Origin: Atlantibacter sp032062175
GTDB lineage: Bacteria > Pseudomonadota > Gammaproteobacteria > Enterobacterales > Enterobacteriaceae
Direction: 5' to 3'
DNA length: 64,000 nt
Assembly (NCBI RefSeq): GCF_032062175.1
Contig: NZ_DAMBQK010000018.1
Span: forward strand, 1-64,000
In this document: positions 43,805 to 52,196 of the stretch, in pieces
How the letters are laid out: each line of letters begins with the position of its first letter
Position numbering within the stretch: position 1 is the first letter of the stretch
Program-made: the position numbers and the translations under genes
The notes under the pieces: generated by a model
What the model saw: the letters and a program-made list of their open reading frames with translations, nothing else
Database searches by the model: none
Told to the model about the DNA's origin: nothing

Positions 43805-44191
43805 TTAGCGATACTTCTTGTGATAGGTGTTGCGCGTGGTTTTAAACGCTTCGGCTGCCGCCTGCGCCTCTTTGATTTTTCCTTCATTCGCCAGCTTCAG
43901 TGCCCCGTCGATTTGCCCGACCAGTGTCTGTAACCCATGACGAAAATCTTTCATTTCCGGGCTGTCTGGCGCTTTGTCTTCGAGCTTCGGCGGCGTCCCT
44001 TTTTGCGCGTCCAGCGCGGCGGTGCGCATTGCGGTTAACGCCGTTTTCATCTCACCGGCATCTTCGGTTTTTTGAACGATTTTGAGATTGTCGTTGAGGA
44101 TATCCATATCATCTTCAAGATCCTTCGCCAGACCGGCGGCACTGAATAACACGGACGATACGGCTAACATTGCAATCAGTTGCTTACGCAT
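43805..44191 (-). CDS. cybC: Soluble cytochrome b562
   Basis: The 128-residue precursor has a Sec signal peptide cut after Ala22 (AAGLA-KD). The mature four-helix bundle binds one b-type heme through Met7 (KDLEDDM) and the histidine near the C-terminus in NTYHKKYR, as in E. coli. It is periplasmic, with an uncertain role in electron transfer. It lies 56 bp after pmbA on the same strand, separated by a strong terminator, so it probably has its own weak promoter or depends on read-through. Confidence 0.95.
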   Translation of the reverse strand: MRKQLIAMLAVSSVLFSAAGLAKDLEDDMDILNDNLKIVQKTEDAGEMKTALTAMRTAALDAQKGTPPKLEDKAPDSPEMKDFRHGLQTLVGQIDGALKLANEGKIKEAQAAAEAFKTTRNTYHKKYR

Positions 44192-44212
44192 TAGGTCACC
44201 TTTTTTTAGTTA

Positions 44213-44238
44213 TAAAAAAGGCGCGATTTCTCGCGCCT
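44213..44238 (-). terminator. Terminator of pmbA
   Basis: On the minus strand AGGCGCGA-GAAA-TCGCGCCT is followed by TTTTTT, ten bases after the pmbA stop codon. Confidence 0.88.
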
Positions 44239-44247
44239 GTCTTACGT

Positions 44248-45600
44248 TTACTGACCGGCGATTTTCATCTCCGGCAGTAACACCGAACCACACTGAATAT
44301 TGCTGCGCGTTTCGATATCGTCGCCAATGGTGACCATATTGCGCCACATGTCTTTAAGGTTCCCGGCAATGGTGATTTCACTCACCGGATACTGGATCAC
44401 GCCGTTTTCTACCCAGAAACCGGCAGCGCCGCGGGAATAGTCCCCGGTAATGCCGCTGACGCCCTGGCCCATCAGCTCAGTGACCACCAGGCCGGTACCC
44501 ATCTCTTTGAGCAGCGCGTCGAAGCCTAAGCCGCGACCGTTGATGCGCCAGTTGTGGATGCCGCCCGCATGGCCGGTACTGGTTAAGCCCAGCTTGCGCG
44601 CGGAATAGTTGGTCAGCAGCCACTGTTGGAGCACGCCGTCTTTGATGATATCGCGACGCTCGGTGCGTACCCCTTCGCTGTCGAACGGCGTAGAGGCCAG
44701 CCCTTTTAGCAAATGCGGATGCTCTTCGATGGTCAGCCAGTCCGGCAGAATCTGTTTACCCAGCGAATCCAGCAGGAAGGTTGATTTGCGGTACACCGCA
44801 CCGCCAGCAATCGCGCCAACCAGATGGCCAAACAGGCCGGTGGCCACTTCACGGGCGAAAATCACCGGTGCTTTCATGGTGGAGAGCTTACGCGGTGCCA
44901 GGCGTGATAAAACGCGCTGGGCGCACTCTTCGCCCACCCACTCCGGCGAACGTAAGTCTTCAATGGCGCGGCCAATGGTATAGGCATAATCACGCTCCAT
45001 ATCGCCGTCCTGCTCGGCAATCACACAGCTGGAAAGCGAATGGCGCGTTGAGCAGTAGCTTTGCAGCATACCGTGGCTGTTGCCGAACACTTTAATGCCG
45101 TAATGGCTGTTAAAGCTGCCGCCTTCGGTATTAGTGATGCGTTTATCCGCTTTAAGCGCCACTTCTTCGGCGCGTGCCGCCAGTTCAATGGCGCGATCGG
45201 CGTCGACTTCCGCCGGGTGGAAAAGGTCCAAATCCGGGGCGTCAAAGGCCAGCAGCTCTTTATCGGCTACGCCTGCGCACGGGTCTGGCGAGGTGTAACG
45301 GGCGATATCCAGCGCCGCCTGCACGGTGCGGGCAATGGCGTCGGGGCTTAAATCGGTGGACGAAGCGCTGCCTTTACGGTTTTGATGATAAACCGTAATG
45401 CCCAGCGCGCCATCGCTGTTAAATTCTACGTTTTCCACTTCACCGTAGCGGGTGCTAACGCTGATGCCGGTGGTTTTGCTGACCGCCACTTCCGCACCGT
45501 CGGCTTTACCGGCAGCGAGTTCCAGTGCCTGAGAGACAGCCTGTTCCAGCGTTTTGCGCTGCGCTTCAACTTGTGTGATTACTTTCATCGCGAGTGCCAT
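44248..45600 (-). CDS. pmbA: Metalloprotease TldE / PmbA
   Basis: The 450-residue protein equals E. coli PmbA (TldE) in length and nearly in sequence. It forms a heterodimer with TldD (encoded here at 62311-63756) that degrades unfolded peptides, matures microcin B17 and processes the CcdA antitoxin. TldE itself lacks the metal-binding HEXXXH motif and is the partner subunit. Conserved blocks include NSHYGIKVFGNSHG, RKSTFLLDSLG and GITGDYSRGAAGFWVE. It is divergent from yjgA. Confidence 0.97.
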   Translation of the reverse strand: MALAMKVITQVEAQRKTLEQAVSQALELAAGKADGAEVAVSKTTGISVSTRYGEVENVEFNSDGALGITVYHQNRKGSASSTDLSPDAIARTVQAALDIARYTSPDPCAGVADKELLAFDAPDLDLFHPAEVDADRAIELAARAEEVALKADKRITNTEGGSFNSHYGIKVFGNSHGMLQSYCSTRHSLSSCVIAEQDGDMERDYAYTIGRAIEDLRSPEWVGEECAQRVLSRLAPRKLSTMKAPVIFAREVATGLFGHLVGAIAGGAVYRKSTFLLDSLGKQILPDWLTIEEHPHLLKGLASTPFDSEGVRTERRDIIKDGVLQQWLLTNYSARKLGLTSTGHAGGIHNWRINGRGLGFDALLKEMGTGLVVTELMGQGVSGITGDYSRGAAGFWVENGVIQYPVSEITIAGNLKDMWRNMVTIGDDIETRSNIQCGSVLLPEMKIAGQ

Positions 45601-45706
45601 AATGTAAGGTGATAATTCGAAACGTCTTAAGTGAGTCTAACAGAGAACCATTTCGCAGTGCGCGCCATTACTGATAGTATTAGCCTCTTTTTTTAAGGAG
45701 CCTGAA

Positions 45707-46258
45707 ATGACAAAGCAGCCCGAAGACTGGCTCGACGACGTGCCCGATAATGAAAACGAAGACGACGATGATGAAATTATCTGGGTCAGTAAAAGCGAGA
45801 TTAAACGCGACGCCGAAGAGTTAAAGCGCCTCGGCCTTGAGATGGTTGAGCTGGGTAAAAACGCGCTGGATAAAATCCCGCTGGATGAGGAACTGCGTGC
45901 CGCCATCGAGCTGGCGCAGAAAATCAAAAAAGAGGGTCGCCGCCGCCAGCTTCAGCTTATCGGAAAAATGTTGCGTAACCGCGATGTCGAGCCTATTCGC
46001 CAGGCGCTTGATAAGCTCAAAAACCGCCATAACCAGCAGGTCGCGCTGTTCCATAAGCTGGAAATGTTGCGCGATCGCCTGATTGAAGAAGGCGATGACG
46101 CGGTGCCGGAAGTGCTGAAACTGTGGCCGCAGGCGGATCGCCAGCAGTTGCGTTCGCTGATCCGCAACGCGAAGAAGGAAAAAGAAGGCAATAAAGCGCC
46201 GAAATCCGCGCGTTTGATTTTCCAGTACCTGCGCGAACTGGCTGAAGAGCAGCCGTAA
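45707..46258 (+). CDS. darP: Ribosome-associated protein YjgA (DarP)
   Basis: The 183-residue protein is orthologous to E. coli YjgA/DarP, which associates with late 50S assembly intermediates. It has an acidic N-terminus (WLDDVPDNENEDDDDE) and a helical, charged body (LKRLGLEMVELGKNALDKIPL, then KLKNRHNQQVALFHKLEMLRDRLIEEG). An AAGGAG ribosome-binding site precedes the ATG. In K-12 mpl follows; here a terminator and then sspB follow, marking a synteny break. Confidence 0.95.
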   Translation: MTKQPEDWLDDVPDNENEDDDDEIIWVSKSEIKRDAEELKRLGLEMVELGKNALDKIPLDEELRAAIELAQKIKKEGRRRQLQLIGKMLRNRDVEPIRQALDKLKNRHNQQVALFHKLEMLRDRLIEEGDDAVPEVLKLWPQADRQQLRSLIRNAKKEKEGNKAPKSARLIFQYLRELAEEQP

Positions 46259-46282
46259 ACGCGGTTCTGCAAACGTAAAAAA

Positions 46283-46307
46283 GCCAGGGTTTATGCCCTG
46301 GCTTTTT
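46283..46307. terminator. Bidirectional terminator between yjgA and sspB
   Basis: GCCAGGG-TTTATG-CCCTGGC is flanked by AAAAAA on the left and TTTTTTT on the right. It ends yjgA on the plus strand and sspB on the minus strand, and it marks the join of the two chromosomal blocks. Confidence 0.9.
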
Positions 46308-46799
46308 TTATTTCACGACGCGTAACGACGGACGGCCACCGCGCGGCGGCGGATCGTCATCCGGCGAATCGTCTTCATGATCGGGTTTGTCGCCGTCGAT
46401 AACCGACATCACGGTTTCATTTTCCGCCATGCCTGAATCATCATCGTTTAAGCTGGACGCCTCTTCATCATAAGCGGATTCCGGCTCAAACATGGTGCCT
46501 GCGCCGTTTTCACGTGCATAGATCGCCAGTACCGCAGCCAGCGGGACATACACCTGGCGCGGCACACCGCCGAAACGCGCGTTAAAACGCACTTCGTCGT
46601 TGGCCAGCTCCAGATTGCCCACCGCGCGCGGCGCGATGTTCAGCACGATTTGACCGTCACGCGCGTATTCCATCGGCACGTTGACGCCCGGCAACGTCAC
46701 ATCCACGACCAGGTGCGGCGTGAGCTGGTTATCCAGCAGCCATTCATAGAAGGCTCGCAGCAGATACGGACGACGTGGAGAAAGTTGCGACATATCCAT
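46308..46799 (-). CDS. sspB: ClpXP protease specificity-enhancing factor SspB
   Basis: The 163-residue adaptor delivers ssrA-tagged proteins to ClpXP. The folded domain (about 1-115) contains FYEWLLDNQLTPHLVVD, NIAPRAVGNLEL and RFGGVPRQVYVP. A flexible acidic linker (about 118-150) leads to the ClpX-binding tail RGGRPSLRVVK. Length is close to E. coli SspB (165), the differences being in the linker. It is translated with sspA, five bases downstream of it. Confidence 0.97.
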   Translation of the reverse strand: MDMSQLSPRRPYLLRAFYEWLLDNQLTPHLVVDVTLPGVNVPMEYARDGQIVLNIAPRAVGNLELANDEVRFNARFGGVPRQVYVPLAAVLAIYARENGAGTMFEPESAYDEEASSLNDDDSGMAENETVMSVIDGDKPDHEDDSPDDDPPPRGGRPSLRVVK

Positions 46800-46804
46800 T
46801 CGGT

Positions 46805-47446
46805 TTAGCCCCGGGTTTGCAGACGCATTTCGCGCTCGGCTTCCGTCAGGGAAGCGAGGAAGGAATCACGCTCGAATACGCGGGTCATATAGCCTTTAAG
46901 CTCTTTAGAACCTGCGCCGACGAGTTCGATGCCCAGCTGCGGTAAACGCCACAGCAGCGGTGCCAGGTAGCAATCCACCAGGCTGAATTCATCGCTCAGG
47001 AAGTAAGGTTTTTGGCCAAACACCGGGGCGATTGCCAGCAGTTCTTCGCGCAGCTGTTTACGCGCGTTGTCGGCTTCCTGCGCGGAACCGTTAACCACTA
47101 CATTCATCAAGCTGTACCAGTCTTTTTCGATACGATGCATGTAGAGACGGCTTTCACCACGCGCAACCGGATAGACCGGCATCAGCGGAGGGTGCGGGAA
47201 ACGCTCATCAAGGTATTCCATGATGATGCGGGATTCCCACAACGTCAGTTCACGGTCTACCAGAGTCGGAACGCTTTGATTCGGGTTGAGGTCGATCAGA
47301 TCCTGTGGAACGTTATCGGCGTCCACATGTTCAATTTCAAAACTGACACCCTTCTCTGCCAGGACGATACGAACCTGATGGCTATAGATATCAGTAGGAC
47401 CAGAAAACAGCGTCATTACCGAACGTTTGTTGGCAGCGACAGCCAT
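46805..47446 (-). CDS. sspA: Stringent starvation protein A
   Basis: The 213-residue protein has a glutathione-transferase fold (N-terminal thioredoxin-like part with NPNQSVPTLVD, C-terminal helical part) but acts as an RNA-polymerase-associated regulator in stationary phase and acid stress. It starts MAVAANKRSVMTLFSGP after an AGGTTTTC region. The 314-bp gap to rpsI holds the rpsI terminator (47701-47724) and a candidate -10 TAAACT at 47600-47605 for sspA; nothing else was seen there. Confidence 0.97.
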   Translation of the reverse strand: MAVAANKRSVMTLFSGPTDIYSHQVRIVLAEKGVSFEIEHVDADNVPQDLIDLNPNQSVPTLVDRELTLWESRIIMEYLDERFPHPPLMPVYPVARGESRLYMHRIEKDWYSLMNVVVNGSAQEADNARKQLREELLAIAPVFGQKPYFLSDEFSLVDCYLAPLLWRLPQLGIELVGAGSKELKGYMTRVFERDSFLASLTEAEREMRLQTRG

Positions 47447-47700
47447 GAAAACCTCCAGGTATATTCAGAAAAATACTGCTACCAGCCGCAACGGCGGCCA
47501 GGCTTTATGGGTTACCCTTCCCTGCCGAACTGACATCGCAGCCCGTGCTCAGACCAAAATGTGAACAGTTACCAGCATTTGGGCAGAAAATTGGATGATA
47601 GTTTACCAGATTTTGAGGGCTTTGTGGTGAGGGGATGCGGGATTTGCCTTAAAAGTAATGCAGCACCAGACATTTAGGCGGTTTCCAGGAAATTCGCCAT

Positions 47701-47724
47701 AAAAAAACCCGGTACAAGACCGGG
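47701..47724 (-). terminator. Terminator of rplM-rpsI
   Basis: On the minus strand CCCGGT-CTTGT-ACCGGG is followed by TTTTTTT, about 36 bases after the rpsI stop codon. Confidence 0.9.
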
Positions 47725-47760
47725 CTTTTTCGCCATTCGATTCTGCAAAGCAGAAAAGAA

Positions 47761-48153
47761 TTAACGTTTAGAGTACTGCGGACGACGACGTGCTTTACGC
47801 AGGCCGACTTTCTTACGTTCAACCTGACGAGCGTCACGAGTAACGAAGCCAGCTTTACGCAGTTCAGAACGCAGAGACTCATCGTACTCCATCAGAGCGC
47901 GGGTGATACCGTGACGGATCGCACCAGCCTGACCAGAGATACCACCACCTTTAACAGTGATGTACAGATCCAGTTTCTCAACCATGTCGACCAGTTCCAG
48001 CGGCTGACGAACTACCATGCGGGCAGTTTCACGGCCAAAGTACTGTTCCAGAGAACGTTGGTTGATAACGATTTTGCCGTTACCCGGTTTGATGAAAACA
48101 CGAGCAGCGGAACTTTTGCGGCGACCAGTGCCGTAGTATTGATTTTCAGCCAT
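47761..48153 (-). CDS. rpsI: 30S ribosomal protein S9
   Basis: The 130-residue ribosomal protein sits in the 30S head; its basic C-terminal tail reaches the P-site tRNA (tail RKARRRPQYSKR). It starts MAENQYYGTGRRKSSAARVF and contains GGGISGQAGAIRHGI, all as in E. coli. It follows rplM by 15 bases in the usual two-gene operon. Confidence 0.98.
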   Translation of the reverse strand: MAENQYYGTGRRKSSAARVFIKPGNGKIVINQRSLEQYFGRETARMVVRQPLELVDMVEKLDLYITVKGGGISGQAGAIRHGITRALMEYDESLRSELRKAGFVTRDARQVERKKVGLRKARRRPQYSKR

Positions 48154-48168
48154 TGCCTATAATCCCGA

Positions 48169-48597
48169 TTAGATGTCCAGAACTTGCGGTTGCTGTGCCG
48201 CGTGGTTGTGCTCGTTACCCGCGTAAACTTTCAGTTTACGGTACATAGCACGACCCAGCGGGCCTTTTGGCAGCATGCCTTTAACCGCGATTTCAATCAC
48301 ACGCTCAGGACGGCGGGCAATCATCTCTTCAAAGGTCGCTTCTTTGATACCACCGATGTGGCCGGTGTGGTGGTAATACATTTTGTCAGAACGCTTGTTG
48401 CCGGTTACAGCAACTTTTTCTGCGTTCAGAACGATGATGTAGTCACCGGTATCAACGTGCGGAGTGTATTCCGCTTTATGCTTACCGCGCAGGCGACGAG
48501 CCAGTTCAGTAGCCAGACGGCCCAGAGTTTTACCGGTCGCGTCAACAACATACCAGTCGCGTTTTACGGTTTCTGGTTTAGCTGTAAAAGTTTTCAT
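48169..48597 (-). CDS. rplM: 50S ribosomal protein L13
   Basis: The 142-residue early-assembly protein of the large subunit starts MKTFTAKPETVKRDWYVVDATG and contains GDYIIVLNAEKVAVTGNK, as in E. coli. The ATG at 48597 is preferred to one five codons upstream. It heads the rplM-rpsI operon; in E. coli L13 represses its own message through the leader, which here would lie in the 242-bp region before zapE. Confidence 0.98.
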   Translation of the reverse strand: MKTFTAKPETVKRDWYVVDATGKTLGRLATELARRLRGKHKAEYTPHVDTGDYIIVLNAEKVAVTGNKRSDKMYYHHTGHIGGIKEATFEEMIARRPERVIEIAVKGMLPKGPLGRAMYRKLKVYAGNEHNHAAQQPQVLDI

Positions 48598-48839
48598 TAA
48601 AAGCTTACCCAAATAAATAAGTTACACGTTGGTGAACACCCAAACGTTTAGTCAGTTGAGGTTCACACGACATTGTCCAGCAAACCTACCCCTTCGAATA
48701 GCCTATGCCGGCGCAGAGAAAGTTTTGGGAAAAAAACCTTCTTGTAACGTGGGGTCGCAGGATTATAGAGAAGTCGACCTCAAAGATCGACCACTTTTTG
48801 TGAACAAACGTAGGAATTCTCCGCGCGCGCGCCGCATTA

Positions 48840-49964
48840 TTACGGCATGTGCTCGCGTTTCAGGTATTCCTCGCTCTGCATCTCCTGAAGCCGCGACAGG
48901 CAGCGCTGGAACTCAAATTTGAGGCGTTCACCGCGATAAATTTCAAACATCGGCGCGGCGGCACAGACCACCAGTTTGACGTGGCGCTCGTAAAATTCAT
49001 CCACCAGCGCGATAAACCGCCGGGCCTCGCTTTCCATCAGCGGCGTCATTACCGCCACGTCGTGCAGCATCACGGTATGGAACTGGCGCGACAGTTCGAT
49101 GTAATCGTGCTGGCTGCGCGCATCAACGCACAGCGTGTCGAAACTCACCGCCAGGGTTTGGTTCTCGACGCCCAGCGTCGCTAAGGGACGATGGTTGATT
49201 TCCAGCGTTGGGGTATTAGCCCGCGTGCCGCCCGCCAGCGCGCGCCACAGGGTATCCATCTGCTGGCGCGTCTCGTCGTTGAGCGGCGTGAGCCACAGGT
49301 GCGCCTGAGTCAAGGTGCGCAGGCGGTAATCAATCCCCGCGTCAACGTTCATCACATCACAATACTGTTTGATGGCTTCGATGGCCGGTAGAAAGCGGGC
49401 GCGCTGTAAGCCGTTGCGGTACAGGTCGTCCGGCGGAATGTTGGACGTCGCCACCAGGGTGATGCCCCGGCTGAACAGCGCTTTCATTAAGCCGCCCAGC
49501 AGCATGGCGTCGGTGATATCGGAAACAAAAAACTCGTCAAAGCACAGTACGTCGGTTTTAGCTTTAAACCGATCGGCGATGATTTCGAGCGGGTCGGTCT
49601 GCCCCTGCAACTGCCCCAGTTCCTCATGCACGTGCAGCATAAAGCGGTGGAAGTGCAGACGCTGCTTTCGCTCCCCCGGCAGGCTTTGATAGAACATATC
49701 CATCAGCCATGTCTTACCGCGTCCCACGCCGCCCCACATATATAAGCCGCGTACCGGCGCAGGCGGCGCGCTCGGGCGTTTGCCCAGCAATTTGCTGAAT
49801 GCGGCTTTGAGCCCCTGCTCTTGCGCCGGTTCGGCGCGCTTCGCCGTCAGTTCCTGATAAATTGCATCGAGGCGGCTAACTGCCTCGCGCTGCACGTCGT
49901 CAGGTTGATGGGATTTATCCTGAAGTGCCTGAAGGTAACGCGATGTGGGGGAAAGGTTTTGCAT
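48840..49964 (-). CDS. zapE: Cell division ATPase ZapE
   Basis: The 374-residue P-loop ATPase of the AFG1 type is recruited to the FtsZ ring late in division in E. coli. Walker A is GGVGRGKTWLMD (near 70-80) and Walker B is VLCFDEFFVSD. It matches E. coli YhcM throughout. It is divergent from zapG. The neighbouring rplM gene on the same strand is separated by 242 bp with its own promoter. Confidence 0.96.
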   Translation of the reverse strand: MQNLSPTSRYLQALQDKSHQPDDVQREAVSRLDAIYQELTAKRAEPAQEQGLKAAFSKLLGKRPSAPPAPVRGLYMWGGVGRGKTWLMDMFYQSLPGERKQRLHFHRFMLHVHEELGQLQGQTDPLEIIADRFKAKTDVLCFDEFFVSDITDAMLLGGLMKALFSRGITLVATSNIPPDDLYRNGLQRARFLPAIEAIKQYCDVMNVDAGIDYRLRTLTQAHLWLTPLNDETRQQMDTLWRALAGGTRANTPTLEINHRPLATLGVENQTLAVSFDTLCVDARSQHDYIELSRQFHTVMLHDVAVMTPLMESEARRFIALVDEFYERHVKLVVCAAAPMFEIYRGERLKFEFQRCLSRLQEMQSEEYLKREHMP

Positions 49965-50159
49965 GATGTTGTTGTTATTCCTTGAAAATCGGTTTGCCGT
50001 AGATCACGGCTGGCGAAAAAAAGGCCGTACTACACTACGCGATGCGCCTGCAGGATTCCACTTCTGCACCGTTAACGGTTATAGTGGCATTATTGGGCGA
50101 AGGTAAGGCAGGCCTCGCTATTCTTACCCTACGGAAACACAATACAACGGGAGATGTTC

Positions 50160-50558
50160 ATGACCTGGGAATACGCGCTAATTGGGTTAGTGGTCGGTAT
50201 CATCATCGGTGCCGTCGCAATGCGCTTTGGTAATCGTAAATTACGTCAGCAACAGGCCCTCCAGTATGAGCTGGAAAAAAACAAAGCAGAGCTTGAAGAG
50301 TACCGTGAGGAGCTGGTGAGCCATTTCGCCCGCAGCGCCGAACTGCTGGATAACATGGCCCACGACTATCGCCAGCTTTATCAGCATATGGCGAAAAGCT
50401 CCAGCAGCCTGCTGCCGGAAATGTCGGCGGAGTCCAATCCATTCCGCAACCGTCTGGCAGAATCCGAAGCCGGTAACGACCAGGCGCCGGTGCAGATGCC
50501 GCGCGATTATTCCGAAGGCGCATCAGGCCTGCTGCGCAATGGCGCAAAACGCGATTAA
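50160..50558 (+). CDS. zapG: Z-ring associated protein ZapG (YhcB)
   Basis: The 132-residue inner-membrane protein has one N-terminal membrane helix (WEYALIGLVVGIIIGAVAM) followed by a long coiled coil (about 25-80, with LRQQQALQYELEKNKAELEEY) and a disordered tail. In E. coli it links cell division, peptidoglycan synthesis and envelope growth. The ATG at 50160 with GGGAGATG upstream gives the E. coli length; another ATG lies two codons earlier. Confidence 0.95.
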   Translation: MTWEYALIGLVVGIIIGAVAMRFGNRKLRQQQALQYELEKNKAELEEYREELVSHFARSAELLDNMAHDYRQLYQHMAKSSSSLLPEMSAESNPFRNRLAESEAGNDQAPVQMPRDYSEGASGLLRNGAKRD

Positions 50559-50580
50559 TCACCACACAGCATTTTTTCTT

Positions 50581-50610
50581 CAGGGCGCGATATTCGCGCC
50601 CTGTTTTTTT
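50581..50610 (+). terminator. Terminator of zapG
   Basis: CAGGGCGCGA-TAT-TCGCGCCCTG is followed by TTTTTTT, 22 bases after the zapG stop codon. Confidence 0.93.
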
Positions 50611-50735
50611 GTGCCTGACGTATAGTAAAAGATATCTGTTATCACAATGTCTTCATTGTTACCCGTTCGGGAATTCAATAACATCGACACGTTTTGGGTG
50701 ACATTTCTTATTCCAGGTTGCGAGAGCGAGCATTC

Positions 50736-52103
50736 ATGAAAAAACAAACCCTGTTGTTGAGTGCGTTAGCGTTAAGTGTCGGGTTATCCCTCTCGGCACC
50801 GAGTCAGGTAGCAGCGGCAATCCCGTCCCAGGTTCCAGGCCAGGGGGCGCTCCCAAGCCTTGCGCCGGTACTGGAAAAAGTGCTGCCTGCGGTGGTAAGC
50901 GTGCAGGTTGAAGGCACCGCCACCCAGAGCCAGAAAGTGCCGGAAGAACTGAAGAAGTTCTTCGGTGAAGAGTTGCCCGATCAGCCTGCGCAGCCGTTTG
51001 AAGGCCTCGGCTCCGGCGTCATTATTGACGCAGCGAAAGGCTATGTTCTGACCAACAATCATGTGATCAACCAGGCGCAAAAAATCAGCGTTCAATTGAA
51101 TGATGGCCGCGAGTTTGATGCCAAACTGATCGGCGGCGACGACCAGAGCGATATCGCGCTATTGCAACTGCAAAACGCCACTAACCTGACGCAAATTAAA
51201 GTCGCGGACTCCGACGCCCTGCGCGTTGGCGATTTCGCCATAGCGGTAGGCAACCCGTTTGGTCTGGGGCAAACCGCCACCTCAGGGATTATCTCCGCGC
51301 TGGGCCGCAGCGGGCTGAATCTCGAAGGGCTGGAAAACTTTATCCAGACCGACGCTTCAATTAACCGCGGCAACTCCGGCGGCGCGCTGCTGAATCTTAA
51401 CGGCGAGTTGATCGGCATTAATACCGCTATTCTCGCGCCGGGGGGCGGCAGCGTCGGTATTGGCTTCGCCATCCCCAGCAATATGGCGCAAACCCTGGCG
51501 ACCCAGCTGATTCAGTCCGGCGAAATCAAACGCGGCCTGTTAGGCATTAAGGGCACCGAGATGAGCGCGGATCTGGCGAAAGCCTTTAATCTCAACGTTC
51601 AGCGCGGCGCATTCGTCAGTGAAGTGTTGCCGAATTCCGGCTCGGCGAAAGCGGGCATTAAATCCGGCGATGTGATCGTCAGCCTCAACGGCAAAACCCT
51701 GAACAGCTTTGCCGAGCTGCGCTCGCGCATCGCTACCACCGCGCCGGGCACCAAAGTGAAATTAGGATTACTGCGTGACGGGAAGCCGCTGGATGTGGAA
51801 GTGACGCTGGATAAGAGCACCTCGTCGTCCGCCAGCGCGGAGATGATTATCCCGGCACTACAGGGCGCGACGCTGAGCGACGGTCAACTGAAAGACGGCA
51901 CCAAAGGCGTCACGATTGAGAACGTTGAAAAAGGCAGCGCGGCGGCACAGGCCGGATTGCATAAGGATGATGTAATTATTGGCGTCAACAGCGATCGCGT
52001 CAGCACCATCGCTGAGATGCGTAAACTGATGGAGTCGAAACCGTCGATTGTTGCCCTGCACGTCGTGCGCGGTAATGACAGCATCTATCTGTTGTTACGC
52101 TAG
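50736..52103 (+). CDS. degQ: Periplasmic serine endoprotease DegQ
   Basis: The 455-residue HtrA-family protease has a signal peptide (MKKQTLLLSALALSVGLSLS, cut near VAAA), a trypsin-like domain with His in TNNHVIN, Asp in QSDIALL and Ser in RGNSGGALL, and two PDZ domains (about 260-350 and 365-455). It degrades unfolded periplasmic proteins and can act as a chaperone. The ATG at 50736 gives exactly the E. coli length. degS follows after 93 bp containing a long hairpin. Confidence 0.97.
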   Translation: MKKQTLLLSALALSVGLSLSAPSQVAAAIPSQVPGQGALPSLAPVLEKVLPAVVSVQVEGTATQSQKVPEELKKFFGEELPDQPAQPFEGLGSGVIIDAAKGYVLTNNHVINQAQKISVQLNDGREFDAKLIGGDDQSDIALLQLQNATNLTQIKVADSDALRVGDFAIAVGNPFGLGQTATSGIISALGRSGLNLEGLENFIQTDASINRGNSGGALLNLNGELIGINTAILAPGGGSVGIGFAIPSNMAQTLATQLIQSGEIKRGLLGIKGTEMSADLAKAFNLNVQRGAFVSEVLPNSGSAKAGIKSGDVIVSLNGKTLNSFAELRSRIATTAPGTKVKLGLLRDGKPLDVEVTLDKSTSSSASAEMIIPALQGATLSDGQLKDGTKGVTIENVEKGSAAAQAGLHKDDVIIGVNSDRVSTIAEMRKLMESKPSIVALHVVRGNDSIYLLLR

Positions 52104-52113
52104 CCGTTTTGCG

Positions 52114-52147
52114 CACAGACATCACACCGCCGCGTGTGATGTCTGTG
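52114..52147 (+). other. Perfect 14-bp hairpin between degQ and degS
   Basis: CACAGACATCACAC (52114-52127) pairs exactly with 52134-52147 around the loop CGCCGC. It has no U-run, so it is not a standard intrinsic terminator; it could stabilise the degQ 3' end or be a processing site. Confidence 0.6.
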
Positions 52148-52196
52148 AATCTCGTGATATGCTCCCTCCGGTCTCCCTGCTAATTAACGTTTACCC

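Noticed and set aside
43579..43845. 88-codon plus-strand frame upstream of cybC's end
   Set aside because: It overlaps cybC antisense and the candidate operator, lacks a ribosome-binding site and matches nothing known.
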